This document shows positions 8,910 through 17,997 of a DNA stretch of 45,923 nucleotides, in pieces; the stretch's first letter is position 1; every line of letters starts with the position of its first letter. Source of the DNA: an uncultured Planctomyces sp. (GTDB taxonomy: Bacteria > Planctomycetota > Planctomycetia > Planctomycetales > Planctomycetaceae); assembly GCA_937899075.1 (NCBI GenBank), contig CALDJX010000319.1:1-45923 (forward strand), given 5' to 3'. The position numbers and the translations under genes are program-made. The notes under the pieces are model-generated. The model had not been told where the DNA came from, made no database searches, and was given only the letters and a program-made list of their open reading frames with translations.

Positions 8910-10317
8910 CGTTCGACTCCTGATTTGCATCGTCGTCGCGATTCTCCGATTTCGCCGACTCGGCCAGTGCCGCCGCAGCATCCGCCTGTTCTTCTTCAGA
9001 AAGCATCGGAAACACGAGTGGTTGCGAGCGGTCGCAGGCAATGACTCGCGACGAGTCGAATTCGATCAACCAGACCGAGTCGGCCATCGGATCGCGCTGG
9101 CACGACTTGATCGGTCCTGCAAACCACAGCCGACCATCGGACGTTTCATTCAGCACGGCATCGACGCCAGACAGGTGAATTAGAGGTGCCGCCGGGAACA
9201 CAACTCGTTGGCCGAATTCGTCATCACCGGAAACGGTTTCGACCTGATTCAGTTGAATGCAAAGCCAGCGGTCGAAGAACTGAGTGTGAAACTGCCGCTG
9301 CCAGTCCTCATCGTCGGTTTCGCCATTTTCATCGGGTTCGGGGATCATCACTTCCGCCAGCAAAGCGATCTCCACGACGTCGGTGCTGTCAAGCAATCCG
9401 AAACCTGCCTCCGCCTGCAACCACAGTTTTCGAGTTTCGTCTCGCGTCTGCTGGTCGATGTCCAACAGCTCCATCGCTCGGAAGGCTTCGCCAAGCTTCT
9501 GACGTGCTGTTGCGAAATCACGTTCTCTAAGTGCCGCTTCGCCAATGTCACGTCCGTCCCGCATGTCGATCTCAGCCTGATCTCGATTCATCCCGCGAAT
9601 CGCTACCGCGACCATAATCGCGGCAAAGACCACGATGAGCCCGCAGACTGCGGCCAGTCGAAGACGCTGTTTGCTGCGTCCCTCAGTGGGCACCTGAAGG
9701 CGGACGACTGGTTTCTTTTTCTTTTCACGACTCGCCGGCGGTTCGGGCGAAGCAACGCGTTTTTCTTTTCTGGTTGGCCTCGACGGTGCCCGCTTCTTTT
9801 TCTTCTTCGATCGCGGAAGCTGAGGTGGCAGCTCGATCTCTGCATCAGAATCTGCGAGTTCGTAGTCGTCTCCGTCGTCGTCATCATCCAGATCGTCATC
9901 TTCGAACGCGGGTTGAGATCCGCCGGTTGACCACGCGGCCTCGACGAGATCGATTTCCGGCTCGGTCTGCTGATGGTCCTCGTCGATAAACGGATCGTCG
10001 ACATCGTCAGAAGACGGGCGTTCTGCCGCGAGGTCGACGTCGGTAACCGGCTTCCTCTTTTGCTTCTTTACTCTCGACGGCTGAGCCGTCGAGCCACCCT
10101 GCTGGTCATTGGCGAAAAATGCACGCTCAGAAGTTGGATACCGATTCACCGGCAGAATGAAATGTCCGGCTCCACATTCCGAGCAGATGACGCGTTTTGC
10201 ACGCTCCTGCCGTTTTCCTTTGAGCTGAAATCCGCACTGGCACGTCACCGAGAACGGCACTGATTGCACCGGTTCCGCTTCCTCTCGTCCCAGAGCTTTG
10301 TCCAGCCAGTTCGCCAT
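8902..10317 (-). CDS. Zinc-ribbon single-pass membrane protein with acidic and lysine-rich linker
   Basis: 471 aa. The N-terminus carries a CxC...CxxC zinc ribbon (C26, C28, C45, C48), a cytoplasmic module common at the start of planctomycete membrane proteins. Residues ~60-215 are low-complexity, with a run of aspartates (~140-151) and lysine clusters (171-175 and 199-202). One transmembrane helix spans about 221-241. The C-terminal ~230 residues are probably periplasmic and are rich in Trp, Phe and acidic residues. I do not recognise the C-terminal domain. The gene overlaps the next gene by 8 bases (coupled translation). The upstream VWA gene is separated by a 257-base gap that holds a palindromic repeat. 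Confidence 0.7.
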   Translation of the reverse strand: MANWLDKALGREEAEPVQSVPFSVTCQCGFQLKGKRQERAKRVICSECGAGHFILPVNRYPTSERAFFANDQQGGSTAQPSRVKKQKRKPVTDVDLAAERPSSDDVDDPFIDEDHQQTEPEIDLVEAAWSTGGSQPAFEDDDLDDDDDGDDYELADSDAEIELPPQLPRSKKKKKRAPSRPTRKEKRVASPEPPASREKKKKPVVRLQVPTEGRSKQRLRLAAVCGLIVVFAAIMVAVAIRGMNRDQAEIDMRDGRDIGEAALRERDFATARQKLGEAFRAMELLDIDQQTRDETRKLWLQAEAGFGLLDSTDVVEIALLAEVMIPEPDENGETDDEDWQRQFHTQFFDRWLCIQLNQVETVSGDDEFGQRVVFPAAPLIHLSGVDAVLNETSDGRLWFAGPIKSCQRDPMADSVWLIEFDSSRVIACDRSQPLVFPMLSEEEQADAAAALAESAKSENRDDDANQESNDE

Positions 10318-10441
10318 TCGAGTTCGTTTTCCGTCTAGTCAGGATCAGTCCGCAACGCATCGAACATACCAGCCCGACGAAACAGGCACCAGAACTCGGG
10401 CGGTAAGTGGTCTCATTCAGAAGTCTGTATCGAGTTTTCAG

Positions 10442-10513
10442 TACAAGCACGAAGCGCCAGCGAGTGAATCTCTCGCGAAACGAGTATTCACTCGCTGGCG
10501 CTTCGTGCTTGTA
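10442..10513. repeat. Palindromic REP-like element, copy 1
   Basis: Perfect 28-bp inverted repeat (arms 10442-10469 and 10486-10513) around a 16-base spacer that can itself pair (CTCG/CGAG). The arms begin TACAAGCACGAAGCGCCAGC. The same element, with one compensatory pair change, lies at 45765-45829. It occupies the gap between the genes ending at 10575 and starting at 10317 on the minus strand. Confidence 0.9.
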
Positions 10514-10574
10514 GTCCTGTCCTGAATTCTGAACGAAGGCCGCCTTGAATACAAAACGCGACTTCCAGCTGTTT

Positions 10575-12860
10575 CTAAACAAGGCCGCGGCGTTTTCTGA
10601 CAAACCATTCGGCAGTCATCGCAAAGACGAACGCTCCCAGATACCACCAGTTGTCCCACAGCGTGACGCGAGTAATCTGAGTCAGCGACAGATTCGGCGG
10701 CCCGGCGGTGATGAGCTGGTCGAGGAACTCGTCAAATTCTTCGGCCGGGATGACTCGACCTCCCGTTTGTTGGGCAAGCTCCTGCAACAACGACGGGTCG
10801 GCTGCTGGGTTGTCGAGTTCCGGGTCGCTTGAATCGACAAGAAACCGAGTCCTTCCCTGTCCACCGAATTCGATGCCGTCTTTCTTCGCCGTGACGAGAA
10901 CGCGATAAATTCCCGGCTCCGTCGTTCCTTTGAATTCGCCGAACGATCCATCGCGTCCAGACAGTGCCGCGATGGGCGTCTCCTTTCCTTCGGGGTCGAT
11001 CACCTTCGTCTGGAAATCGACATCCGTCAGCGGGTTGCCAAGTTCGTCGCGTGCGCCGAAGTCGATTTGAACCTTCGCCCCCTGATTGAAGTTTCGCGGC
11101 GAAACTCTGGCCCACACTGGCTGATCGGAATCGAATTCTTTGCGAGCCAGCCACAAGATCATCTGTCGCCAGAACCGCTGATGCTGATCGCGGAAATCGT
11201 ACATCCACCACCGCCATGTCGAATGTCCAGCGAAGGCGAGCGATCTCGACCGGCCCGTCTCCAATGAAAACAGCAGTGGAACATCGTCCGTACTTCTGGC
11301 CAGAACTTCGACGAACGCGTTCTTCTTGCGAAGCTTGTTCGCGCCGAGCAGCGGAGGCAGTCGCTTCCACGCCGCCAGGTTGTCGCCATTCGTCAGACGC
11401 ATCAAGAAATGACGCAACCCACTTTCTGTCGGCAACATCTGCAAGTCCTGTTCATAGTGCAGATCTTTGGCGATCGCTCCTTCGCCCTGAATCTCTCGTG
11501 GATCAAGAATGACCGGCAGCAACGGTTCCAGCGGAGTGCCCGCGTAGCCTCCGAGGCTGAAGCTGTAAAAACCGCCGGTCATCAGGAACCCGGCTCCCTC
11601 GTCCACTCGCTGAGCCAGCAAACGCAGGTCGTTCTTGCTGAAAACTTTCGCCGGAACATCGCCGATGATGTAAACGTCGTAGCGGCCAGGCTCAAAGTCT
11701 CTCGGGTCGATCTTTGTTCTGCTCGCAAACTCTCCGGTTCTGACCCATTGGAAGTCGAGTTGAATTTTCGCGGCGGAATTCACTTCAGGAAGAAACACGA
11801 TTTCGTCGCGAGTCGTGTCGTAATACTTAACCGACAGCCCGCCCTTCTGAACGGTCAGCAGCGTCTCTCGTTGGTTATTGACTGTTCGAAGTTCGCCCGC
11901 CAGCGGAGTCACACGCACGGCAACTCGAAACTCGCCAGGCAGCTCCGGCACAAATGAGAGCGACACCGGAATCGTCTGCGAAGACTTTGTCGCCGTGATC
12001 TCGACCGATGGCCGAGCACCCGGAACGGCAGAGGCCACAACAAGATTGCCATGCTCGTCGGCGGTTCGCCCGGTCCGATCTTCAATCAGTAACTGGACGG
12101 AGAATCGTCGACCTTCCGCCCCGGAAACTTTGATCCTCGCGTCGACGGGTACGGAATTTCTTACGAACACAAATTCGTCAACCGCGATATCTTCCACCGA
12201 GATATCCAGGCCCGACTCGGCAACGTCCGACTCGCCAAACGGAACTGGAAAGAGCGGCACCTGAATATCCTGAAACCTTCGCGCGGCCGTCTGCGGCGCC
12301 ATGTCGAACGGCGCGACCGCTCGCTGAGCACCATCGGTCATCAGGACGATGCCGATGACCTGCTTGCCGGTTTGCGTTTCTTTCAAAAGCTCGTCGAGTG
12401 AAAATCCGATCGCCGTCCATTCTCCGTCCGGCTCGATCGTAGGCTCGTTCAATGCACCAGGTCGAAGTTGCGAGTCGAAATCGAAATACTGGATCTCCAG
12501 GCTCTCGGCGAGTTCTTCCAACTGATCCTGACTGGACGTCAGCGTGCTGACCAGCGTTTCGCGCCGGGTCTTGCCGCCCGGACCGTCGGGGGTCGTCATG
12601 CTCCGACTCTTGTCCCGCAGTACGTACAGCACGGCGTCGCGAGTATCCGTTTCTGAATACTGAATCTCCGGACGCAGCATGGCAAAAATCAGCAGGACCG
12701 CCGCCGCCAGCCGCAGACCGATCAGCGTTCGCCGAGTACCGATGGGAAGATGCTTCACTCGCGGCGGGTAGGTCAGCAGGACGAGCGCCACCAGCCCGAT
12801 CGCGATCAGCGCGACGACAGGCCAGCTCCAGGCAGGTTCTACGACAAAGCGAGTGGACAC
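10575..12860 (-). CDS. VWA-domain membrane protein (BatA-like, with glutamine-amidotransferase-like fold region)
   Basis: 761 aa. Two transmembrane helices lie near the N-terminus (about 12-30 and 46-62). They are followed by a von Willebrand A domain with a MIDAS DxSxS motif (D83, S85, S87) and a later MTDG motif. The middle contains a region like the class-I glutamine-amidotransferase fold found in large planctomycete and Bacteroidetes VWA proteins (YDVYIIGDVPAKVFS), without an obvious catalytic Cys. Ig-like strands and a C-terminal transmembrane helix (WWYLGAFVFAMTAEWF) complete it. Such proteins usually lie beside MoxR and DUF58 genes, but none is within view; the upstream neighbour is divergent. 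The likely role is envelope assembly or stress response; function is inferred from architecture only. Confidence 0.75.
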   Translation of the reverse strand: MSTRFVVEPAWSWPVVALIAIGLVALVLLTYPPRVKHLPIGTRRTLIGLRLAAAVLLIFAMLRPEIQYSETDTRDAVLYVLRDKSRSMTTPDGPGGKTRRETLVSTLTSSQDQLEELAESLEIQYFDFDSQLRPGALNEPTIEPDGEWTAIGFSLDELLKETQTGKQVIGIVLMTDGAQRAVAPFDMAPQTAARRFQDIQVPLFPVPFGESDVAESGLDISVEDIAVDEFVFVRNSVPVDARIKVSGAEGRRFSVQLLIEDRTGRTADEHGNLVVASAVPGARPSVEITATKSSQTIPVSLSFVPELPGEFRVAVRVTPLAGELRTVNNQRETLLTVQKGGLSVKYYDTTRDEIVFLPEVNSAAKIQLDFQWVRTGEFASRTKIDPRDFEPGRYDVYIIGDVPAKVFSKNDLRLLAQRVDEGAGFLMTGGFYSFSLGGYAGTPLEPLLPVILDPREIQGEGAIAKDLHYEQDLQMLPTESGLRHFLMRLTNGDNLAAWKRLPPLLGANKLRKKNAFVEVLARSTDDVPLLFSLETGRSRSLAFAGHSTWRWWMYDFRDQHQRFWRQMILWLARKEFDSDQPVWARVSPRNFNQGAKVQIDFGARDELGNPLTDVDFQTKVIDPEGKETPIAALSGRDGSFGEFKGTTEPGIYRVLVTAKKDGIEFGGQGRTRFLVDSSDPELDNPAADPSLLQELAQQTGGRVIPAEEFDEFLDQLITAGPPNLSLTQITRVTLWDNWWYLGAFVFAMTAEWFVRKRRGLV

Positions 12861-13191
12861 AGTGGTTCCGCGGTGAGAGTTCGCACGGTCTGTTAACGTG
12901 GCGGGATTCTGGTTGGGGCAGTGGCTGCCCGCAAGACCGTGGCCATCATGAATGAAATCGCACCTCGAATCCTGTCGAATTATTAAATCGCAGAGAACGC
13001 TGAGGAGAAAAACGCAGAGTGGGGTAATAAATCGATCAGCCGACTTTGCGACGTCGGCGTTTTTCTTCTCCGTGTCCCTCGGCGATTAACAAGAGGGATA
13101 AGAACACTGTAGTCCGACTTCGAAACTCGCTCGCGTTGCCTCGCCGCAGCGGCCAGAATCCGCACGAACATTCAAACGCAGGACGCCGTTG
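12861..13191. other. Divergent intergenic region with imperfect inverted repeat
   Basis: No gene is seen between the minus-strand VWA gene and the plus-strand HD gene, so promoters for both should lie here; none was placed with confidence. Bases ~12989-13087 hold an imperfect inverted repeat. The left arm reads CGCAGAGAACGCTGAGG...AAAAACGC and the right arm GGCGTTTTTCTTCTCCG...TCGGCGAT. This is the 'ACGCAGAG' type of dispersed repeat found between genes in many environmental bacteria. Confidence 0.55.
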
Positions 13192-14538
13192 ATGCACCAC
13201 CCATTCAGTGACATTCCGGAAATCGCCAGCCTCGACTCCAGTCGAGGCATCATTCGGATCCCGAATGAGCAGGATATTCCTTTCACGCCGCGCGTCCGGG
13301 CGATCGTCGACACGGCCGAGTTTCAGCGTCTCCGGCACATTTCTCAGCTCGGTCTGGCGACTCAAATTTACCCCGGAGCCAACCACACGAGATTCGAACA
13401 CGCACTCGGCGTCTTCAACAACGCGATTCGGTACGTGTGGCAGCTCGGCCGCGACCCTCGGTTCTGCCAGATCATTGATCATCACCTCGCGGAAGTGCTG
13501 CTGGTTTCGGCGCTGCTTCACGATCTCGGTCACTGGCCGTTCTGCCACCCGATCGAAGACCTGTCGCTGCCCGACCTGCCGCCTCACGAAGCCTACGCCG
13601 CTGAGTATCTTCGTCCCGAACGCGAACTCGCTCAGGTTCTGAAGTCCGAATGGAACATTGAACCAGAAGAAGTGCTCGACGTCCTCGTCGCGACAACAGA
13701 CGCGCCGCACCTCCGACTGCTTCGCTCAATCCTGTCCGGCCCGATCGACATCGACAAGATGGATTATCTGGAGCGAGACAGCCTGCACTGCGGAGTTCCC
13801 TATGGCCGCCACTTCGACAAGAACCGGCTGATTCAGTCGCTCGTCCTGAACGAAGCCGGCGACGGACTGGCCATCACGCAGAAAGGCAAGACCGCGGCGG
13901 AGCTGATGGTTTTTGCTCGGTACGTGATGTTCAGCGAGGTCTACTGGCATCACGCCGTCCGATCGGCAACCTGCATGTTCGCGCGATCGTTCTTCGAACT
14001 GCACAGCAGCTTCGACCTGTCGACACTTTTCGAAACTTCCGAAACGGAAACCATCCGCCTGCTTCGCGAAAAGGCCACCGGCACTGACTGCGCTCAACTG
14101 GTTGAGGGAGTCTTTGGTTCGAAGCGGAGTCTCTACAAACGAGCGGGCGAGTATTCGCATTATCAACAGAACGAACTTTACGAGTTACTCGCCGGCCGCC
14201 CGTACGAATTTCTCGTCCGCTGCAGCCGCAACCTGATCGAGGAACTGAACCGCCGCGGCCTCGTCAATCGCGAACTCTCGCCCGTCGACATCCTGATCGA
14301 CGCTCCGCCGCCGCATCGCGAAGTGGAATTCAAAGTCCCGATCTACTTCCCGAAAGAAAACAAGTACCGCCTGCTGAGCGACGTCTCGCCGGTCATCGAG
14401 TCTCTGGCCAAAAAGCAGTTCGACGATTACGTCAAACGAGTCCGTATCTTCGCCAGCCCGGACATCCGCCATCAACTTCTGGAATCCACCGATTTCGAAT
14501 CCGCTCTCCGCACAGCGGTCGAAACAACCGCTTCGTAG
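13192..14538 (+). CDS. HD domain phosphohydrolase (dNTPase/SAMHD1-like)
   Basis: 448 aa. It starts at ATG 13192, with AGGA 8 bases upstream; an in-frame TTG directly before it is less likely. The motifs of dGTPase/SAMHD1-type HD enzymes are in order: FQRLRHISQLG, HTRFEHALGV with H65 and H70, SALLHDLGHWPF with H110, D111 and H114, and DIDKMDYLERD. Length fits this branch (400-500 aa). Expected activity is a metal-dependent hydrolysis of nucleoside triphosphates or a related phosphoester in the cytoplasm; the true substrate is not known. The TAG stop codon is supplied by a GTAGGTCAGGC repeat that begins at 14535. Confidence 0.85.
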   Translation: MHHPFSDIPEIASLDSSRGIIRIPNEQDIPFTPRVRAIVDTAEFQRLRHISQLGLATQIYPGANHTRFEHALGVFNNAIRYVWQLGRDPRFCQIIDHHLAEVLLVSALLHDLGHWPFCHPIEDLSLPDLPPHEAYAAEYLRPERELAQVLKSEWNIEPEEVLDVLVATTDAPHLRLLRSILSGPIDIDKMDYLERDSLHCGVPYGRHFDKNRLIQSLVLNEAGDGLAITQKGKTAAELMVFARYVMFSEVYWHHAVRSATCMFARSFFELHSSFDLSTLFETSETETIRLLREKATGTDCAQLVEGVFGSKRSLYKRAGEYSHYQQNELYELLAGRPYEFLVRCSRNLIEELNRRGLVNRELSPVDILIDAPPPHREVEFKVPIYFPKENKYRLLSDVSPVIESLAKKQFDDYVKRVRIFASPDIRHQLLESTDFESALRTAVETTAS

Positions 14539-14560
14539 GTCAGGCTCCGCCTGACGAAGT
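14535..14560 (+). repeat. GTAGGTCAGGC hairpin repeat, copy 1 (supplies HD gene stop)
   Basis: A 26-bp element with a GTCAGGC/GCCTGAC hairpin closed by TCC. Its bases 2-4 (TAG, 14536-14538) are the stop codon of the HD phosphohydrolase gene. It is identical to the 36397 copy and to the reverse complement of the 36531 copy. Confidence 0.9.
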
Positions 14561-14756
14561 TCCAGTTCACCGGTCGCTGACGCAAAGCCGCAGAGACGCG
14601 AAGGTTCGCAAAGATTGTTCTGAAGATATTCCGACAGGCAGCCCCTGAGCTACGCCTTCGGTATGCAAGAAAGCCTTCAGGCAACCGATAACGGAAGACA
14701 CGGAAACGTCATCCGGACTTTCGCGTTTATTTCGTGGTTGCTTCCAGGTCGATGGA

Positions 14757-14781
14757 CTCCGTCAGGCAAAGCCTGACCTAC
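14757..14781 (-). repeat. GTAGGTCAGGC hairpin repeat, copy 2 (supplies glycosyltransferase stop)
   Basis: The same repeat on the minus strand, with loop TTT and CGGAG at the end. Its TAG (14778-14780) is the stop codon of the glycosyltransferase gene. Together with copy 1 it brackets the 14561-14756 gap, which itself contains an ACGCAAAGCCGCAGAGACGC-type repeat at about 14580. Confidence 0.9.
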
Positions 14782-15692
14782 GACTTCGCTTTGAATAGTG
14801 GCGACTTGCGAAGGCCGAGGCGGTTGAGCCAGTAAACGCCCATCACGCCCAAAGTCGACAAGCCGTACTTGCAGCTTCTGCCGAAGTTAATGCTGGACGC
14901 TTCGTCGAAGTAGCGGACGGGAACGGGGATGTCGCCCATCTTGAATCCGAAGTGGACGGCTTGCGCCAGAAACTGGCTGTCGAACACGAAGTCTTCGGAG
15001 TTTGATTCGAAGGGGATCGTCTCAAGGACTTCTCGTTTGTAAGCACGGAAGCCGCTGTGGAAGTCGCCGAGATTCTGACCGAGCAGTACGTTTTCAATCG
15101 TCGTCAGAATTCGATTCGCGATGTACTTGTAGACGGGCATGCCGCCGTCCAGAGTTTCCTTGCGAGTCCGAATCCGGCAGCCCATCACGAAGTCCAGAAT
15201 CCCGAGTTGCATCACCTTGACAGCGACGTCAATCACTCGGCTGTCGTATTGATAGTCCGGGTGGATCATCACGACGTAGTCGGCGTCTCGCTCCAGCGCG
15301 TGCGCGTAGCACGTCTTCTGGTTGCCTCCGTAACCTCGATTGTTCTCGTGAGCGATCACGGTCAAACCAAGCTTCTTCGCAAGCTCGACAGTTCCGTCGG
15401 TGCTGCAATCATCGACAAGAATGATCTCGTCGACCGTGCCGCGCGGGATGTCGGCGATCGTTTTTTCAAGAGTGGCTTCGGCGTTGTAAGCCGGCATGAC
15501 CGCGATGACGCGCGGCTTCGCTTCGGCATGACCTGCAACGCTGGCGAGCATCGGGTTGATCGATTCCAGGACTTCGTCCACGCCAGTCGATGAGGCATCG
15601 CCAGCGCTGGTCTCATTCGCCTGCCGTTCCTGTTCGTCCGTCATCAAGCCTGCTCCTGCCATGAATTCATTGCCTCTTTCTCGATCCGCCAT
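14778..15692 (-). CDS. Family 2 glycosyltransferase (polyprenyl-phosphate sugar synthase-like)
   Basis: 304 aa from ATG 15692. A later start at 15644, 288 aa, has a better ribosome site (GGAG before TTGATG), and residues 1-55 look non-conserved, so the start is uncertain. The GT-A fold is clear: [24 protein letters not shown] with D94-D95, [11 protein letters not shown] and HPDYQYD. The C-terminal part ([23 protein letters not shown]) matches dolichyl-phosphate mannose synthase-like enzymes without the C-terminal membrane helices. It probably transfers a sugar from a nucleotide donor to a lipid or envelope glycan acceptor. It is divergent from the TMTC-like membrane gene, and a GT-C enzyme of that type could use a lipid-linked sugar made by such a synthase; this link is inference. 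Confidence 0.88.
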   Translation of the reverse strand: MADRERGNEFMAGAGLMTDEQERQANETSAGDASSTGVDEVLESINPMLASVAGHAEAKPRVIAVMPAYNAEATLEKTIADIPRGTVDEIILVDDCSTDGTVELAKKLGLTVIAHENNRGYGGNQKTCYAHALERDADYVVMIHPDYQYDSRVIDVAVKVMQLGILDFVMGCRIRTRKETLDGGMPVYKYIANRILTTIENVLLGQNLGDFHSGFRAYKREVLETIPFESNSEDFVFDSQFLAQAVHFGFKMGDIPVPVRYFDEASSINFGRSCKYGLSTLGVMGVYWLNRLGLRKSPLFKAKS

Positions 15693-16086
15693 TGCCCGCG
15701 CGAAGTCTAACTCGCTTCAGCCTGGGTCGCGGAGGCAATTGCTTCCGATTCGGCAGAGTCTGGCACGCTGGAGTGACTTTAGCGTTCGGTCCGATTGTGA
15801 CAAAACCACTGATCGAACGCGTTGCTCAACATTGACCGTTCGCGGCAAGTCGAATGCTGGCTCACGCCGTCCTTCCCGCCTGAAGTTCGCCTCGACTGAG
15901 CTATGTTTGCGACGTCGGATTTGCAGCCAATGCAGGGTGCGTCTCGACGCACCAGTCTGTTGCGTGAATCTTATTCTGTAGGCTGGAACAAGCTCCGCGC
16001 AGTTCCGGCAGCAGGAGTCAGATCTCTTCGGATTGCCGGAACTGCGCGGAGCTTGTTCCAGCCTACGGTCATGAGGACAGGTCGTG
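15693..16086. other. Divergent intergenic region
   Basis: There is no convincing gene in this 394-base gap between the glycosyltransferase and TMTC-like genes. Its right end is filled by a long perfect inverted repeat (15979-16067). The rest shows nothing I can name, although promoters for both flanking genes must lie here. Confidence 0.6.
15979..16067. repeat. 33-bp perfect inverted repeat upstream of TMTC-like gene
   Basis: Arms 15979-16011 and 16035-16067 are perfect reverse complements, beginning GTAGGCTGGAACAAGCTCC, around a 23-base spacer. It ends 19 bases before the ATG at 16087, so if transcribed it would place a very stable hairpin in the 5' leader. It is a different family from the GTAGGTCAGGC repeat but also begins GTAGG. 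Confidence 0.92.
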
Positions 16087-17553
16087 ATGTCTGAACTGCT
16101 GAAAACAGAATCCGAATCGACTCCGTGGAACTTCAACGAGATCCTCAGGTCGCACTCAACATGGTTGATCGCGTCTCTGATCGTCCTGACCGGAGCCGTC
16201 TACTGGCCGGTTCACAGCTTTGAATTCGTCAATTGGGACGACCCGTGGTACGTCCTCAAGAACGAGTACATTCGCAGCTGGCACCCGTCCAACCTGTGGG
16301 ACATCGCCACGCAGGTGATCAACCGTAATTACTCGCCGATGATTATCTTTACGTTGCTGATTGAGCACACGGTGTTCGGCATCGAGCCGGCCGGATACCA
16401 CATCGTCAACGTGCTGCTGCATCTTGTGAACACAGTGCTGGTCTTCACGCTCGTCAGTCGGTTGGCCAAAAGTCAGTCGGTTGGCTGGGCAACGGCGGCG
16501 TTCTTCGCGATTCATCCTGTCCAGCTGGAGTCGGTCGCGTGGGTATCCTCGATCAAAGGGCTCGTCGTTGGAGCGTTCATCCTCGCCCATCTCAACTGCG
16601 TGATGCGGGAAGAACGGACGCCGAAGCAGGAACTGTGGGGCCTTGTATTTTTCGCGTTGGCGATTCTGTCGAAGGCCTTAACCGTCGTCGTGCCCGCGAT
16701 CGTCTTGCTGTACGACATGCTTGTCTGTCGGAAGACGTTTTCCGATGCCCTCACTCGACAGTTCATTCCCGGGATGCTCTCGGTCTGGATTCTGCTGATC
16801 ACGATGGGCGCTCAGGCGTCAGAACTCGGCGGCGTCCGCGACCACATGGTCCTGGGCAAGCTGCACATCCTGGCCGTCGACTCGGTCATTCTCTGGAACT
16901 ACGTCGCGATGCTGCTGTGCCCTCGGCAGTTGAGCGTGCTCTACGACCCGGCCACGACGGGGATCGCCACTCAGGTTGCGGTCGCTAGTCTCTGCTGGGT
17001 TGTCGTCGGCCTTGCCTGCTGGCGAGTTCGCAAGTCGTACCCATTCGTCCCGCTGGCTGTCGCGTCGTTCTTTCTGCTGCTGTTACCGGTTCTGAACCTG
17101 ACGCCAATCACCACGCTGATGAACGATCGCTACCTCTACATGCCGAGCATCCCGTTCTTCGCACTGGTCTGCGTCGGCGTGAAATGGGGCTGCGAACGTC
17201 TCGACGCATCCCGAGCCGCACGTTCTGAACAACCCGTCACGGCGAGCAAACGACCTATCCCCGGAGGCTGGATCGGCATCCCTCTGGCCGCGACGATCCC
17301 ACTGCTCATCGCCACTTACGAACACCTGCCCGTTTGGAAGAATGACCAGGCTCTGTGGGAAAACACGATGGCGCGAACGCCGAGTCTCCCGCTGGTCCAC
17401 ATTCAGTACGCCTGGATGCTCCACAACTCCGGCCACCACGACGCGGCCATCGACCGCCTTCGTCACACTCTCGCCGAAATGACTCCCGACGAACTCGACC
17501 GCCAGCGGATCGAAGAGACCATCAACGACTGGTCGAACGCGCAGGATTCCTGA
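16087..17553 (+). CDS. TMTC-like polytopic membrane protein (GT-C fold glycosyltransferase)
   Basis: 488 aa from ATG 16087; a GTG one codon earlier is also possible. There are about 8-10 transmembrane helices. The first extracytoplasmic loop carries the acidic pair D51-D52 in FVNWDDPWYV, as in GT-C enzymes that use lipid-linked sugars. HIVNVLLHLVNT and AIHPVQLESVAWVSS are signatures of the DUF1736/TMTC group, and LMNDRYLYMPSI is also typical. A short helical tail (about residues 440-485) resembles a single TPR hairpin, where animal TMTC proteins carry many. Expected role: transfer of a sugar from a polyprenyl carrier to an envelope acceptor. The family is clear; donor and acceptor are not. 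Confidence 0.78.
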   Translation: MSELLKTESESTPWNFNEILRSHSTWLIASLIVLTGAVYWPVHSFEFVNWDDPWYVLKNEYIRSWHPSNLWDIATQVINRNYSPMIIFTLLIEHTVFGIEPAGYHIVNVLLHLVNTVLVFTLVSRLAKSQSVGWATAAFFAIHPVQLESVAWVSSIKGLVVGAFILAHLNCVMREERTPKQELWGLVFFALAILSKALTVVVPAIVLLYDMLVCRKTFSDALTRQFIPGMLSVWILLITMGAQASELGGVRDHMVLGKLHILAVDSVILWNYVAMLLCPRQLSVLYDPATTGIATQVAVASLCWVVVGLACWRVRKSYPFVPLAVASFFLLLLPVLNLTPITTLMNDRYLYMPSIPFFALVCVGVKWGCERLDASRAARSEQPVTASKRPIPGGWIGIPLAATIPLLIATYEHLPVWKNDQALWENTMARTPSLPLVHIQYAWMLHNSGHHDAAIDRLRHTLAEMTPDELDRQRIEETINDWSNAQDS

Positions 17554-17598
17554 CAAGGTGCCTGCTGGATCGACAGGGCCACTCTGCGTCGCCTGGAA

Positions 17599-17997
17599 TT
17601 ATTCGGCAGGATATTCGGACAGCATGATCTTCACGCTCGCTCGAAGCGCATCTTTCCATGAGTCCGCAAGCAGATTTGTCCAGTTGATCTCGTGCAATTC
17701 GGCAAGAACTTTCATCAAAACGGATTCGAAGTGTGGGAACATTTCGGGAGTGACCTTGAGGGCGACGTGTTTTTTGCCCAGTCCATGCAGGTAGTTTTCC
17801 GAAACCCAGCCACCCACGGTACTGTGCCGCTGAACCGTGACGAGGGCAGACACCAACTTGCTCTGCTGGTGGGCCATGTCAATGCCCGCGAAGAATTGTC
17901 TGGTTTCTGGATGTTCCTTGAACAGTCGCTCGTAAAAGCGTTCCGCAAGGCGATCCTGATTCATCAACAGGAAACTGGCACTCTCTTCCAGATTCAT
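17599..17997 (-). CDS. Single-domain bacterial globin (Vitreoscilla haemoglobin-like)
   Basis: 132 aa from ATG 17997, chosen because a strong purine-rich site (GGAAGGAAAGG) precedes it; the longer frame adds 24 residues without globin character. It matches single-domain globins related to flavohaemoglobin: FYERLFKEHPETRQFF includes the B10 tyrosine (Y22), QQ at 44-45 fits the E7 region, and KKHVALKV gives the proximal F8 histidine (H77), followed by TPEMFPHFESVL. No reductase domain follows. It should bind haem and O2 or NO in the cytoplasm; a role in low-oxygen growth or NO detoxification is inferred from the family. It converges with the TMTC-like gene with 45 bases between. Confidence 0.85.
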   Translation of the reverse strand: MNLEESASFLLMNQDRLAERFYERLFKEHPETRQFFAGIDMAHQQSKLVSALVTVQRHSTVGGWVSENYLHGLGKKHVALKVTPEMFPHFESVLMKVLAELHEINWTNLLADSWKDALRASVKIMLSEYPAE

